A stretch of DNA of 31,819 nt, taken from an uncultured Cardiobacterium sp. (GTDB lineage Bacteria > Pseudomonadota > Gammaproteobacteria > Cardiobacteriales > Cardiobacteriaceae). The notes under the pieces are model-generated. The model saw only the letters and a program-made list of their open reading frames with translations. It was not told where the DNA came from and made no database searches. Within the stretch, counting starts at the first letter, position 1, and each line of letters begins with the position of its first letter. The DNA is taken from the NCBI RefSeq assembly GCF_938028825.1, contig NZ_CALIZP010000054.1, positions 1 to 31,819 on the forward strand. The letters run 5' to 3'. The position numbers and the translations under genes are program-made. Shown here piece after piece: positions 7,496-14,796 of the stretch.

Positions 7496-8055
7496 GATAA
7501 TTCCGAGGTCTGCGCAAAGACGGCACCGAGGCCGGCGGGTGCCTGGGCGTTCTGGTCGAAGCCTGCCGCCAGCTCTTCTTCGGCGGCGGTCGGGCTGGCC
7601 TCGCGGATGGTGAGGGTGCAGCCGTTATCCCATTGTTTCGGTTGGTCGAGGGCGTAGGTAACGTCCATGTAGTAGCTGTTTTCGTAGATTTTGAAGCGCG
7701 CCATGCCGCGCACGGGCGCGGTGAGCGGCAGGGTGTAGGCGTAGCGCAGGATGCCGCCCGTGGTGTCGATGGCGCTGTCGCGCGGCTCGGCGAAGCCGAG
7801 GCTGTCGCTGTACGTGAAGCCGCGCTGTTCGCGGAAGTATTGGTCGATGTCTTTTTTGAACTGGGCGAGGGCGGCGGCACCCTGATTGCGCTGGATGAGG
7901 GTTTCCGAGGTGTAGGGGTCGAATTCCCAGCTTTCCCGCAGGGCAGTGAGCGCGCCGCTGGCGTCGGTTTGCGGGGTAACGCGCAGGTCGATCCACTGGT
8001 GCGGGTGGGCAAGGGCGGCAAGCGGTGCGAGGGCAAGGAGCGGCAGGAGCTTCAT
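7480..8055 (-). CDS. zevA: DUF1007 periplasmic protein, ZevA-like
   Basis: A 191-aa protein with an N-terminal signal peptide (MKLLPLLALAPLAALA) cleaved just before HPHQWIDLRV. Known: mature DUF1007 proteins start with this His-containing segment (H-P-H-x-W), likely a metal ligand, and partner with NicO-type permeases; ZevA of H. influenzae supports zinc acquisition. Seen: the mid-protein GFTYSDSLGF and the strand-rich SYYMDVTYALDQPKQW segments are typical of the family. A Cys pair (NGCTLTI and ELSCGAP) could form a disulfide in the periplasm. Its start overlaps the acyltransferase stop (ATGA), and its end overlaps zevB by 16 bases, so translation of all three is coupled. Confidence 0.85.
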   Translation of the reverse strand: MKLLPLLALAPLAALAHPHQWIDLRVTPQTDASGALTALRESWEFDPYTSETLIQRNQGAAALAQFKKDIDQYFREQRGFTYSDSLGFAEPRDSAIDTTGGILRYAYTLPLTAPVRGMARFKIYENSYYMDVTYALDQPKQWDNGCTLTIREASPTAAEEELAAGFDQNAQAPAGLGAVFAQTSELSCGAP

Positions 8056-9182
8056 GAGGCGAGGGCGTGATGCGGTTGTTGCGGTTTCAGGCCGAAGGCG
8101 AAGCGCAGGATGGCGACGCGGCGCACGCCTTCGTAGCAGAGGTAGGAAAAGAGGAAGGTAAGGGTGAGCAGCAGCAGGTAGTACTGGGTGTTGCTGAGGG
8201 CGGGGTCGTCCAGCAGCCAGCCGAGCATGATGACCAGCGGGTGATGGACAAGGTAGATAACGATGGCCGAGTTGATGAGGTAGCGCACGGTGCGGCTGCC
8301 TTCGCGCTGCACGTGGTAAAAATAGTAGAAAAGAAGGAAGGCAGCGCCGCCGGATGCCGTCATTAATACGAGACGCTGCAAGAGGATGCCGCCGATGCCG
8401 TTCGTGAAGACGGCGGCGAATTGCAGGCCGTTCAGGTAAATCAGGGTCATGGCGGCGAGCGAGACGAGCGCCAGCAGGACGAGGGTGCGGCGGCTGATCC
8501 GCGTCAGTTTGTCCTGATGGTAGAAAAGCAGCGCGCCCGCGAAATAGAAGGGGTAATACTGCACGCTGTGCAGGATGAAGAAGTTGTAGAAGGTGCTGGG
8601 GTCGCCGCCGAGGTGCCAGTTTTCGCCGTTCCAGAAAATCAGCGCGGTATAGCCGACCGAGCCGATGACCGCGACCAGCAGGCAGGGCAGCACACCGATG
8701 CGGGCAAACACCCCGCGCGGCAAGAGCATATCGATGCCCGCGAAGACCATCAGGCAGATGAGGAACCAGCCGTGCATCACCCAGCGCCAGAAATCATAAT
8801 GCGCCCAGCGGTATTCCATGAAGATGCTGCCGAAGACTTGCAGGATGAAGTTCGCGCCGAGGCAGCCGAGCAGCAGCGGGATCAGCACACGCTTCAGCCG
8901 CGCCCGCCAGAACACCGCTTTCGGCTTGCGCGCCAGCGTCATCTGCGAGAGAAAACCGGAGACGAGGAAAAACGCTTCCATGCGGAAGAGGTGTTCGGGA
9001 TAAATCGCGGCATAAAGCGCCATCGAGCGGTGATACGGGCTGGCGTAAACGAAGGCGGCGAACGGCGAGAGGACGGCGGCGGCGTGCCAGAAAACGCCGA
9101 TGAGCATCAGCGCGGCGCGCAGTTCGTCGAGACCATAATAATAACGGGGCGCGGGGGTGGGGCGCGGGGTGATGGCGGACAA
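8052..9182 (-). CDS. OpgC-like acyltransferase 3 family membrane protein
   Basis: A 376-aa integral membrane acyltransferase (Acyl_transf_3), with about ten hydrophobic helices. Seen: an N-terminal YYYGLDELRAALMLIGVFWH carrying the family's conserved His after the first helix. FRMEAFFLVSGFLS and YLINSAIVIYLVHHPLVIML resemble, from recall, the corresponding parts of E. coli OpgC (MdoC), which succinylates periplasmic glucans. OpgG/OpgH are not in the window, so the acceptor could be a different glycan. The start is TTG 9182: no ATG lies before the conserved first helix, and an internal Met at residue 27 would remove it. The stop overlaps the zevA start (ATGA), placing it first in an operon with the metal-uptake pair, an odd functional grouping. 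Confidence 0.8.
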   Translation of the reverse strand: MSAITPRPTPAPRYYYGLDELRAALMLIGVFWHAAAVLSPFAAFVYASPYHRSMALYAAIYPEHLFRMEAFFLVSGFLSQMTLARKPKAVFWRARLKRVLIPLLLGCLGANFILQVFGSIFMEYRWAHYDFWRWVMHGWFLICLMVFAGIDMLLPRGVFARIGVLPCLLVAVIGSVGYTALIFWNGENWHLGGDPSTFYNFFILHSVQYYPFYFAGALLFYHQDKLTRISRRTLVLLALVSLAAMTLIYLNGLQFAAVFTNGIGGILLQRLVLMTASGGAAFLLFYYFYHVQREGSRTVRYLINSAIVIYLVHHPLVIMLGWLLDDPALSNTQYYLLLLTLTFLFSYLCYEGVRRVAILRFAFGLKPQQPHHALAS

Positions 9183-9340
9183 AATCAGGCCTTGCGAAGC
9201 GGAAAGCAGCCATTATTCACAAACGGCAAACAAATGGAAACTTACTGTTTCAAAACCCGCCGGGGCGTGCCGCTGCCCGCACCGGCACATGAAAATACGG
9301 TAAAATGCCGCCATCCCCCCACAACATAAAGGAAAATCCC

Positions 9341-9571
9341 ATGCTACACGAATACCGCGAACTGATTGCCGAACTGCGCCAGAATGACAACCACTTTGCG
9401 CGCCTGTTCGACGAGCACAACAGCCTTGATGAAGAAATCAAGCGCATGGAAAACGATGCCGCCGTCGTCGCCAACAGCCAGACGGACATCGAACGCAAGA
9501 AACGCGAAAAACTTGCGCTGAAAGACCGCATCTACGACTACCTGCGCAAGAAAGAAGCCGAACGTGCCTGA
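9341..9571 (+). CDS. ydcH: YdcH family protein (DUF465)
   Basis: A 76-aa, highly charged, fully helical protein of the YdcH/DUF465 family, whose function is unknown. Seen: MLHEYRELIAELRQNDNHFA, followed by LFDEHNSLDEEIKRME, reproduces the family pattern (EYR.LI..L....F..LF..HN.LD..I). The second helix (ERKKREKLALKDRIYDYLRK) completes a probable antiparallel coiled-coil hairpin. The ATG at 9341 has an AAAGGA about seven bases upstream and gives the usual family length (~75). A TAAAAT followed by GCCGCC at about 9301-9312 could be its -10 box. It is a single-gene unit with its own terminator. Confidence 0.9.
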   Translation: MLHEYRELIAELRQNDNHFARLFDEHNSLDEEIKRMENDAAVVANSQTDIERKKREKLALKDRIYDYLRKKEAERA

Positions 9572-9588
9572 ACCGCAGCATTCCCACA

Positions 9589-9617
9589 AGCCCCGCCTGC
9601 GCGGGGCTTTTTGTTTT
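9589..9617 (+). terminator. Rho-independent terminator after ydcH
   Basis: An 8-bp perfect stem (AGCCCCGC / GCGGGGCT) with a CTGC loop is followed by TTTTGTTTT. The stem sequence is the same as in the terminator at 177. Confidence 0.9.
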
Positions 9618-9678
9618 GGATGACGCAACACCAGGCGAAACAGCGCCTGATGTATTTGCAGGCGGATAATAACGGCCA

Positions 9679-10953
9679 TTACTCGTCCAGCAGGGAAGAA
9701 TCATCCAGCCAGATGGTGAGTTCACCCGCCCGCTCGCGATATAGCCGTTTGAGCGAATCCGGCAAATGGCATAAAGGATTACCCATTAAATTAAGGAAGG
9801 ATAATTGCTGCAAATTACCAATAAATTCCGGCAAAGTAGTGAGCTGGTTGTTACTAAGCGAAAGCTCTTGCAAATTTTTGAGATGCTTGATAGATGATGG
9901 CAAAATGGAAAAGTGGTTGTCAGACAGCCAAAGCATTTGTAACTTCTTGAGCTGTCCAAGTTCTATTGGCAGAGTAGAGAGTTGATTATTGAAAAGATCA
10001 AGCGCTTTTAGACTGTTAATTTGGCAGATTTCCTGCGGCAGAGTTGAAAAGAGATTTTCCCCAATATGGAGCGCTTCCAGATGCTGGAAGTGTCCTGTTG
10101 ATGGCGGTAGCGATGTTAGCTGGTTATAGGAAAGTTCGAGCATTTTCAGTCTGTCAAGCTGTGCAATCGTTGACGGTAACGCGGTCAGTGCATTGTGGTC
10201 AAGATACAGTTCTTCCAAATTACCGAGCTGTCCGATCGTTACCGGTATGGTAGTTAGCCGGTTCTCGCTGAGATCAAGTTCACGCAGGCTGGCAAGTTGT
10301 CCAATAGTCGAGGGTAGCGTGGTAAGCCGGTTTTCATTGAGGTCAAGTTTTTGCAGATTGCCGAGCTGACCAATTTCTTCCGGCAGGGTAGAGAGGCGAT
10401 TAAAATAGAGGTATAACTCTTGCAAGTCTTCCAGTTGCCCGATTTCGGGCGGTAGTGTGGCAAGCGGATTACCACCGCCAAAAGTTGACAAGCCCAAAGA
10501 GAGTATCTGTAATTTACGGAGTTGACCAATTTCCGGGGGAAGAGCAGTAAGATCATTGTCCCAGAGATTTAATATACGGAGATTAGCCAATTTGCCAATT
10601 TCTGCGGGCAAGGCGGCCAGTTGATTGCCCCAAAGATTCAGGATTTGCAGCTTGTCGAGTTGTCTTATTTCCGGCGGTAGGGTAGTAAGTGAGTTAAAGC
10701 CAATTTCAAGGGTTTGCAAATTACGGAGTTCACCAATTTCCGGAGGAAGCGTAGTGAAATCACCGTAGGTAATATTAAGATGTCGCAAGACAAGCAAGGC
10801 TTTTTTATCGCGCGGCAATATCTTCTCGGATAATTCCAGTTCATCCGCCCAAGCGCAAAGGCGCACAAACCAGCCATCATCTTCATGCGGGTCAGCCGAT
10901 AGAGAGGCGTTACGCGGCGTCGGGATTTTGTGGTCGTCATCAGCACGGATCAT
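9679..10953 (-). CDS. Leucine-rich repeat protein
   Basis: A 424-aa protein made almost entirely of leucine-rich repeats. Seen: a charged N-terminal ~60 residues (with WFVRLCAWADELELSEKILP), then about fourteen consecutive 23-residue units of the pattern LPxxIGxLxxLxxLxLxxNxL. A capping LPDSLKRLYRERAGELTIWL follows. One unit (the fourth, containing GLSTFGGGNPL) carries six extra residues. There is no signal peptide, membrane helix, kinase, E3-ligase (NEL) or other effector domain, so it is predicted to be a soluble protein-binding scaffold. Known: this repeat class occurs in bacterial effectors and in cytoplasmic proteins of unknown role. ATG 10953 is preceded by GAGGT with a seven-base spacer. 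The gene is visibly AT-richer and uses more A/T-ending codons than its neighbours, suggesting acquisition by transfer. It is flanked by convergent ydcH and divergent rlmD. Confidence 0.85.
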   Translation of the reverse strand: MIRADDDHKIPTPRNASLSADPHEDDGWFVRLCAWADELELSEKILPRDKKALLVLRHLNITYGDFTTLPPEIGELRNLQTLEIGFNSLTTLPPEIRQLDKLQILNLWGNQLAALPAEIGKLANLRILNLWDNDLTALPPEIGQLRKLQILSLGLSTFGGGNPLATLPPEIGQLEDLQELYLYFNRLSTLPEEIGQLGNLQKLDLNENRLTTLPSTIGQLASLRELDLSENRLTTIPVTIGQLGNLEELYLDHNALTALPSTIAQLDRLKMLELSYNQLTSLPPSTGHFQHLEALHIGENLFSTLPQEICQINSLKALDLFNNQLSTLPIELGQLKKLQMLWLSDNHFSILPSSIKHLKNLQELSLSNNQLTTLPEFIGNLQQLSFLNLMGNPLCHLPDSLKRLYRERAGELTIWLDDSSLLDE

Positions 10954-11112
10954 CGGGATTACCTCGCAATCAGGAAGCGGATGGGAGGAATTATAGGAAT
11001 CTTCGGCAGGCTTTGGGCTGGCCTGCCGCCAAGCGGGACAAAACGGGGGTTTCCGCCTGAATCACCTCCGCAGCGGCGTAAAATAACGCGTCAACCGTTT
11101 CCCATCCCAATT

Positions 11113-12399
11113 ATGTCCAGCACCCTCACCCTCGACATCACCGGCTTCGATTTTGAGGCGCGCGGCGTCGCCCGTCACGACGGCAAAACCGTCTTCGTCA
11201 GCGGTGCGCTGCCGGGCGAGCGCGTTACCGCCCGCCTCGTGGAAAACAAAAAACGCTACGCCACCGCCGCAGTCCTCGACATCCTCAGCCCTTCGCCGGA
11301 GCGCGTCGCCCCCGCCTGCGCCCATTACGGCGACTGCGGCGGCTGCGCCCTGCAACACGCGGATGATGCCGCCGAACACCGCCTCAAAGAAACCGTCTGG
11401 CTGGAACAGCTGGCGCGCATCGGCGGTGTCCGCCCGCAGACCGTCCTGCCCGCCGTCAGCGGTGCCGACTGGCACTACCGCACCCGCACCCGCCTCGCCT
11501 GGGACGGCGTCAACCTCGGCTACCGCGCCCGCGCCGGCAACCGCGTCGTCCCCATCACGCACTGCCTCACCCTTGCCCCCGCGCTCGCCGCGCGCCTGCC
11601 CGACATCCGCACCCTCTGCGCCACTCTCGCGCGCACGACTGCCATCCTCGGCGTGGATCTCAGCGCGGGCGACGATGTGAATGTGCTGCGCATCCGCCTG
11701 CGCGATGCCGTGGACACGCTGCCTGCGCAGGAAGCCGTGGCCCGCTGGAACGACGGTGCGGCGCAACCGTGGCAAATCCGCCTGCAACACGGCGCGGATA
11801 CTGTTGCCATCCCGCCTGGCGCGCCGCCGCTTGCCTACCGGCTTCCCGATTACGGCCTCACCTTCCCCTACGCGCCGGACGACTTCACGCAAAACAACGC
11901 CGCCCTCAACCGTCGCCTCGTGCCGCTGGCGCTGGCGGCGCTGGCGGCACCGGCGGGCGCGCGCGTTATTGATTTCTTCTGCGGCCTCGGTAATTTCAGC
12001 CTGCCGCTGGCGCGCAGCGGCGCGGAGGTGCTCGGCATCGAAGGCGGGGAGGCGATGGTTGCCCGCGCGACCGCCAACGCCGCCGCACACGGGCTCGCCG
12101 ACCGCTGCCGCTTCACCCGCGCCGACCTCTTCGCCGTGACCGCCGGGCAACTGCGCCGCTGGGGTCGGGCGGACTACTGGTTGCTTGATCCGCCGCGCGC
12201 CGGGGCGCAGGCGCTGTGCACGGCGCTGGACGCACAGCACGGCCCGGCGCGCATCGCCTACGTTTCCTGCAACCCCGGCACGCTCGCCCGCGATGCCGCC
12301 ATTCTCAGCGGCAAAGGCTACCGCATCGCCAGCGGCCGCCTGCTGCACATGTTCGCGCAGACCGCCCACGTCGAAAGCCTGCTGCTCTTTACCCGCTGA
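11113..12399 (+). CDS. rlmD: 23S rRNA m5U1939 methyltransferase RlmD
   Basis: RlmD (RumA) transfers a methyl group from SAM to C5 of U1939 in 23S rRNA. Seen: 428 aa, as in E. coli (~433). An N-terminal TRAM domain (about 1-60) is followed by the [4Fe-4S] cluster cysteines C69, C75, C78 (CAHYGDCGGC) and C151. Then come the SAM-binding motif FFCGLGNFSLPLA (288-300), the DPPRAGA motif (359-365) and the nucleophilic C386 in VSCNPGTLARD. The closely related tRNA enzyme TrmA lacks the Fe-S cysteines, so RlmD (or paralogue RlmC) is favoured; length and TRAM domain favour RlmD. ATG 11113 matches the family N-terminus; the upstream open frame has no similarity. The next gene starts four bases after the stop, so the two form an operon. 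Confidence 0.93.
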   Translation: MSSTLTLDITGFDFEARGVARHDGKTVFVSGALPGERVTARLVENKKRYATAAVLDILSPSPERVAPACAHYGDCGGCALQHADDAAEHRLKETVWLEQLARIGGVRPQTVLPAVSGADWHYRTRTRLAWDGVNLGYRARAGNRVVPITHCLTLAPALAARLPDIRTLCATLARTTAILGVDLSAGDDVNVLRIRLRDAVDTLPAQEAVARWNDGAAQPWQIRLQHGADTVAIPPGAPPLAYRLPDYGLTFPYAPDDFTQNNAALNRRLVPLALAALAAPAGARVIDFFCGLGNFSLPLARSGAEVLGIEGGEAMVARATANAAAHGLADRCRFTRADLFAVTAGQLRRWGRADYWLLDPPRAGAQALCTALDAQHGPARIAYVSCNPGTLARDAAILSGKGYRIASGRLLHMFAQTAHVESLLLFTR

Positions 12400-12403
12400 C
12401 GCC

Positions 12404-13150
12404 ATGCCCGCCTTCACCGACAGCCACTGCCACCTCGACTGGTTTCCCGATCCCGCTGCCACCGTGCAGGAAGCGCAGGCGGCGGGCGTTGGCCGCATCG
12501 TCATCGCCGCTATCTCCCGCGCGCGCTGGGCGGACGTGACGCGCGCCGCCGCCCTGCCCGGCGCGTACGCCGCCTACGGCCTGCACCCGCTCTATCAGGC
12601 CGAACACAGCGACGACGACCTGCACGCGCTGGAAACGCAAATCCACAGCCACCCGGCCGTCGCCATCGGCGAATGCGGCCTTGACTTCCTCGGCGGCGAC
12701 AGCGCCGCGCAACGCGCCACCTTCGCCGCGCAAATCGACATTGCCCGCCGCCACCATCTGCCGCTGCTCCTGCACGCGCGCAAATCGCTGGATGCCGTGC
12801 TGCATCACCTGCAACGCGCCTGTTACCCCCGCTTCGTCATCCACAGCTTCACCGGCTCGGACGCGCAACTGGCGCGTATCCTCGCGCTCGGCGGCTACAT
12901 CGGCATCGGCGGCACCTCGACCTACCCGCGTGCCGCCCGCCTGCGCCGCCAACTGGCGACCGCCCCCGCCGACCGCTACCTGCTTGAAACCGACGCGCCC
13001 GACCAGCCCCTCTGCGGCTACCAGGGCGAAGCGAACCGCCCGGCGCGCACCGCGCTTGTCGCCGCCAACCTTGCCCGCCTGCGCGGCGAAAGCCTCGCTG
13101 CCATCAGCCGTCAGAGTGAGGCAAACTGCAACACCTTCTTCGCTTGGTAA
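12404..13150 (+). CDS. TatD-family metal-dependent hydrolase
   Basis: A 248-aa TatD-family hydrolase (TIM-barrel amidohydrolase fold), probably a metal-dependent DNase or phosphoesterase in the cytoplasm. Seen: the N-terminal metal ligands in DSHCHLDWF (H8, H10), AIGECGLDF (Glu), LLLHARKS (His), FVIHSFTGS (His) and LLETDAPDQP (Asp). All are in family order. Length and the 'ETDAPDQP' signature resemble YjjV more than TatD of E. coli, but the subfamily cannot be fixed without a tree. It lies four bases downstream of rlmD and five bases upstream of the next ATG, forming a compact three-gene plus-strand unit. Confidence 0.9.
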   Translation: MPAFTDSHCHLDWFPDPAATVQEAQAAGVGRIVIAAISRARWADVTRAAALPGAYAAYGLHPLYQAEHSDDDLHALETQIHSHPAVAIGECGLDFLGGDSAAQRATFAAQIDIARRHHLPLLLHARKSLDAVLHHLQRACYPRFVIHSFTGSDAQLARILALGGYIGIGGTSTYPRAARLRRQLATAPADRYLLETDAPDQPLCGYQGEANRPARTALVAANLARLRGESLAAISRQSEANCNTFFAW

Positions 13151-13155
13151 ACCCC

Positions 13156-13827
13156 ATGACCGCTTTCACCCTGCACATCGACGCCGCCACCCTTGCCGCG
13201 ACGCAAGACGCCTGCCGTGCCGCCATCACCGCCCACATCCTGCGGCAGGATGCCGCTTACCGGCAGCGCCTGCCCGTCCGCCTCCCCGTCTGGCAGCGCC
13301 GCGTCCTCATCACCTGCGGCATCGGCCTCATCTGCTGCGGCGTGCTGCTCCTCCTGAGCTGCCTGATACCGCCGCACACCCCTACCCCGCTGCGCTACCG
13401 GCTCGGCATTGCGCTCGGCATCGGCGGCGGCATCGCCGCCCTCTTCCTCGCCCGCCATCTCCGCCTGCGGGCAACAGGCGGCGGCGCGGGGCGCGTCATC
13501 ACCGCCCTGGCGCGATACAGCGGGCGCAAGGCCGCCGCGCGCATCTTCGCCGCCGTGCCGCAGCCGCCGTTCACCACCGCCTACACCCTCGACGGCCGCC
13601 ACATCCGCTACACCCGCGACGGCCACCCCGTCTGGCAGCGCGAACTGCCGCCCGGCGCGCATTACCTCGCGGGCGACGGCTTCGTGCTGATTTACCCGCA
13701 TGCCCGCGCCTGCCGCCCCGCCGTCTTCCTCTTTGCCGATGACGCCCGGCAGCCGCTGCTTGTTCGTCATTTGGTACAGGCGGGACTGTCCCGCTGCGAG
13801 CCATATAGCCGTTTCAAACAGAAATGA
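13156..13827 (+). CDS. Hypothetical membrane protein ending in a repeat element
   Basis: An unrecognised 223-aa protein. Seen: two hydrophobic helices (about 49-70 and 80-100), an Arg/Gly/Ala-rich linker and a C-terminal soluble domain with short strands (FTTAYTLDGRHIRYTRDGHP, GDGFVLIYPHARA). This looks like a bitopic or hairpin protein with a PH-like or YcxB-like cytoplasmic tail, though I cannot confirm a family. ATG 13156 is five bases after the TatD-family stop; an upstream TTG overlapping that stop is less likely. The last residues (YSRFKQK) and the stop codon are encoded by the left terminal repeat of the palindromic element at 13804-13909. The native C-terminus has therefore been replaced or extended by the insertion. 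Confidence 0.65.
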   Translation: MTAFTLHIDAATLAATQDACRAAITAHILRQDAAYRQRLPVRLPVWQRRVLITCGIGLICCGVLLLLSCLIPPHTPTPLRYRLGIALGIGGGIAALFLARHLRLRATGGGAGRVITALARYSGRKAAARIFAAVPQPPFTTAYTLDGRHIRYTRDGHPVWQRELPPGAHYLAGDGFVLIYPHARACRPAVFLFADDARQPLLVRHLVQAGLSRCEPYSRFKQK

Positions 13828-13909
13828 TACGGCGTTGGCGAGCCTCGCCGTACTACCTGTACTGCCTTCGGCTCGCCGCCTTGTCTCCTTCCTGTTTGAA
13901 ACGGCTATA
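13804..13909. repeat. Palindromic repeat element, copy 2 (intact)
   Basis: A 106-bp element with 18-bp perfect terminal inverted repeats: TATAGCCGTTTCAAACAG at 13804-13821, and its reverse complement ending at 13909. Each repeat begins with TA. Inside is a second perfect inverted pair (GGCGAGCC 13837-13844, GGCTCGCC 13870-13877) around a GTACTACCTGTAC core. There is no open frame, so it resembles a non-autonomous MITE-like repeat. Related copies are at 5313-5402 and 23020-23151. From recall, the internal blocks look like those of common Neisseria intergenic (Correia-type) repeats. Confidence 0.85.
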
Positions 13910-13910
13910 A

Positions 13911-13935
13911 AAAACCCCGCCTGGGCGGGGTTTTT
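13911..13935. terminator. Bidirectional rho-independent terminator
   Basis: An 8-bp perfect stem (AACCCCGC / GCGGGGTT) with a CTGG loop and T-rich tails on both strands. It serves the 13156-13827 gene on the plus strand and dat, ending at 13951, on the minus strand. Confidence 0.85.
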
Positions 13936-13950
13936 CTCTTGGCGCGGGTA

Positions 13951-14796
13951 TCAGCCCCGCAGGCGGGCGATATAGCCCTCGCGCAGGGCGCGGGTGTATG
14001 TGCCCGGCGTGCCGTCGCCGATTTTTACGCCGTCAATTTCGACCACCGGCAGCACGAAGGAACCGGCAGCGCTCATCAGCGCCTCATCCGCCGCTTGCGC
14101 CTCGGCGATGGTGAAGGGGCGTTCGTCCAGGGTGAGACCGCAATCCTGCAACAGGGTGAACAGCGTCTGGCGGGTGATGCCGTTCAAGATTTCGTGCGTC
14201 GCCGGACGCGTCGTCAGGGTGTTGCCCCTGATAATCCATACATTGTTCGAGCTGCCTTCGGTAACGAAGCCGTCCGGCGCGACCATCCAGGCATCATCGA
14301 ATCCCGCCGCCTTCGCCGCCATCTTTGCCAGCGACTGCGCCAGCAGTTGCGTGGTCTTGATGTCGCGCCGCCCCCAGCGGATGTCGGGATGCGCCATCAC
14401 CCGCAAGCCTTTCTGCGCGGCGGGCACGTCGATAATCGTCTTCGCCTGGGTGAAAAGCACCAGCGTCGGGCGCATCGCCGGGTCATAGAGAAAATCGCGG
14501 TCCGCCGTGCCGCGCGTAACCTGAATATAGACAATCCCCTCGCGCAGCTGATTGTCGGCAATCAGCCGCTCTTCCAGCGCGACCAGTTCGACCGGCGGCA
14601 GCGGCAAGGGCATCGCCAGCTCGCCGAGACTGCGTTCCAGGCGGCGCAGGTGGCCGTCGTTATCGACCAGGCGGCCGTCCACCACCGCGCTCACCTCATA
14701 GACGGCGTCCGCCATCAAAAAGCCGCGGTCAAATATCGAGACCGCAGCGGTCTCCTCCGGCAGGAACTGCCCGTTTACATACACGATTCTGCTCAT
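13951..14796 (-). CDS. dat: D-amino acid aminotransferase (class IV PLP)
   Basis: A 281-aa fold-type IV PLP aminotransferase, best matched to D-amino acid transaminase, which interconverts D-alanine or D-glutamate and 2-oxo acids for cell-wall precursors. Seen: IFDRGFLMADAVYEV (21-35), the Schiff-base lysine K147 (RRDIKTTQLL), E180 with its GSSNN loop (DGFVTEGSSNNVWI, cofactor N1 contact) and the LNGITRQ phosphate-binding turn (204-210). The region that in classical Bacillus enzymes reads R-x-H-x-F is VTRGTADRDFLY here, without the His. The alpha-carboxylate-binding set is therefore not the textbook one; branched-chain or R-selective activity remains possible. The start codon overlaps the brnQ stop (ATGA), so it is translationally coupled to a branched-chain amino acid carrier. 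Confidence 0.82.
   Translation of the reverse strand: MSRIVYVNGQFLPEETAAVSIFDRGFLMADAVYEVSAVVDGRLVDNDGHLRRLERSLGELAMPLPLPPVELVALEERLIADNQLREGIVYIQVTRGTADRDFLYDPAMRPTLVLFTQAKTIIDVPAAQKGLRVMAHPDIRWGRRDIKTTQLLAQSLAKMAAKAAGFDDAWMVAPDGFVTEGSSNNVWIIRGNTLTTRPATHEILNGITRQTLFTLLQDCGLTLDERPFTIAEAQAADEALMSAAGSFVLPVVEIDGVKIGDGTPGTYTRALREGYIARLRG

Noticed and set aside
9740..10760. Regularly spaced repeated DNA that could be mistaken for a CRISPR array
   Set aside because: The period is about 69 bases and in frame; it encodes the 23-residue leucine-rich repeats, with no unique spacers.
11005..11027. GGCAGGC/GCCTGCC hairpin upstream of rlmD
   Set aside because: Nine-base loop and no T-tract or neighbouring gene end; not supportable as a terminator or riboswitch.
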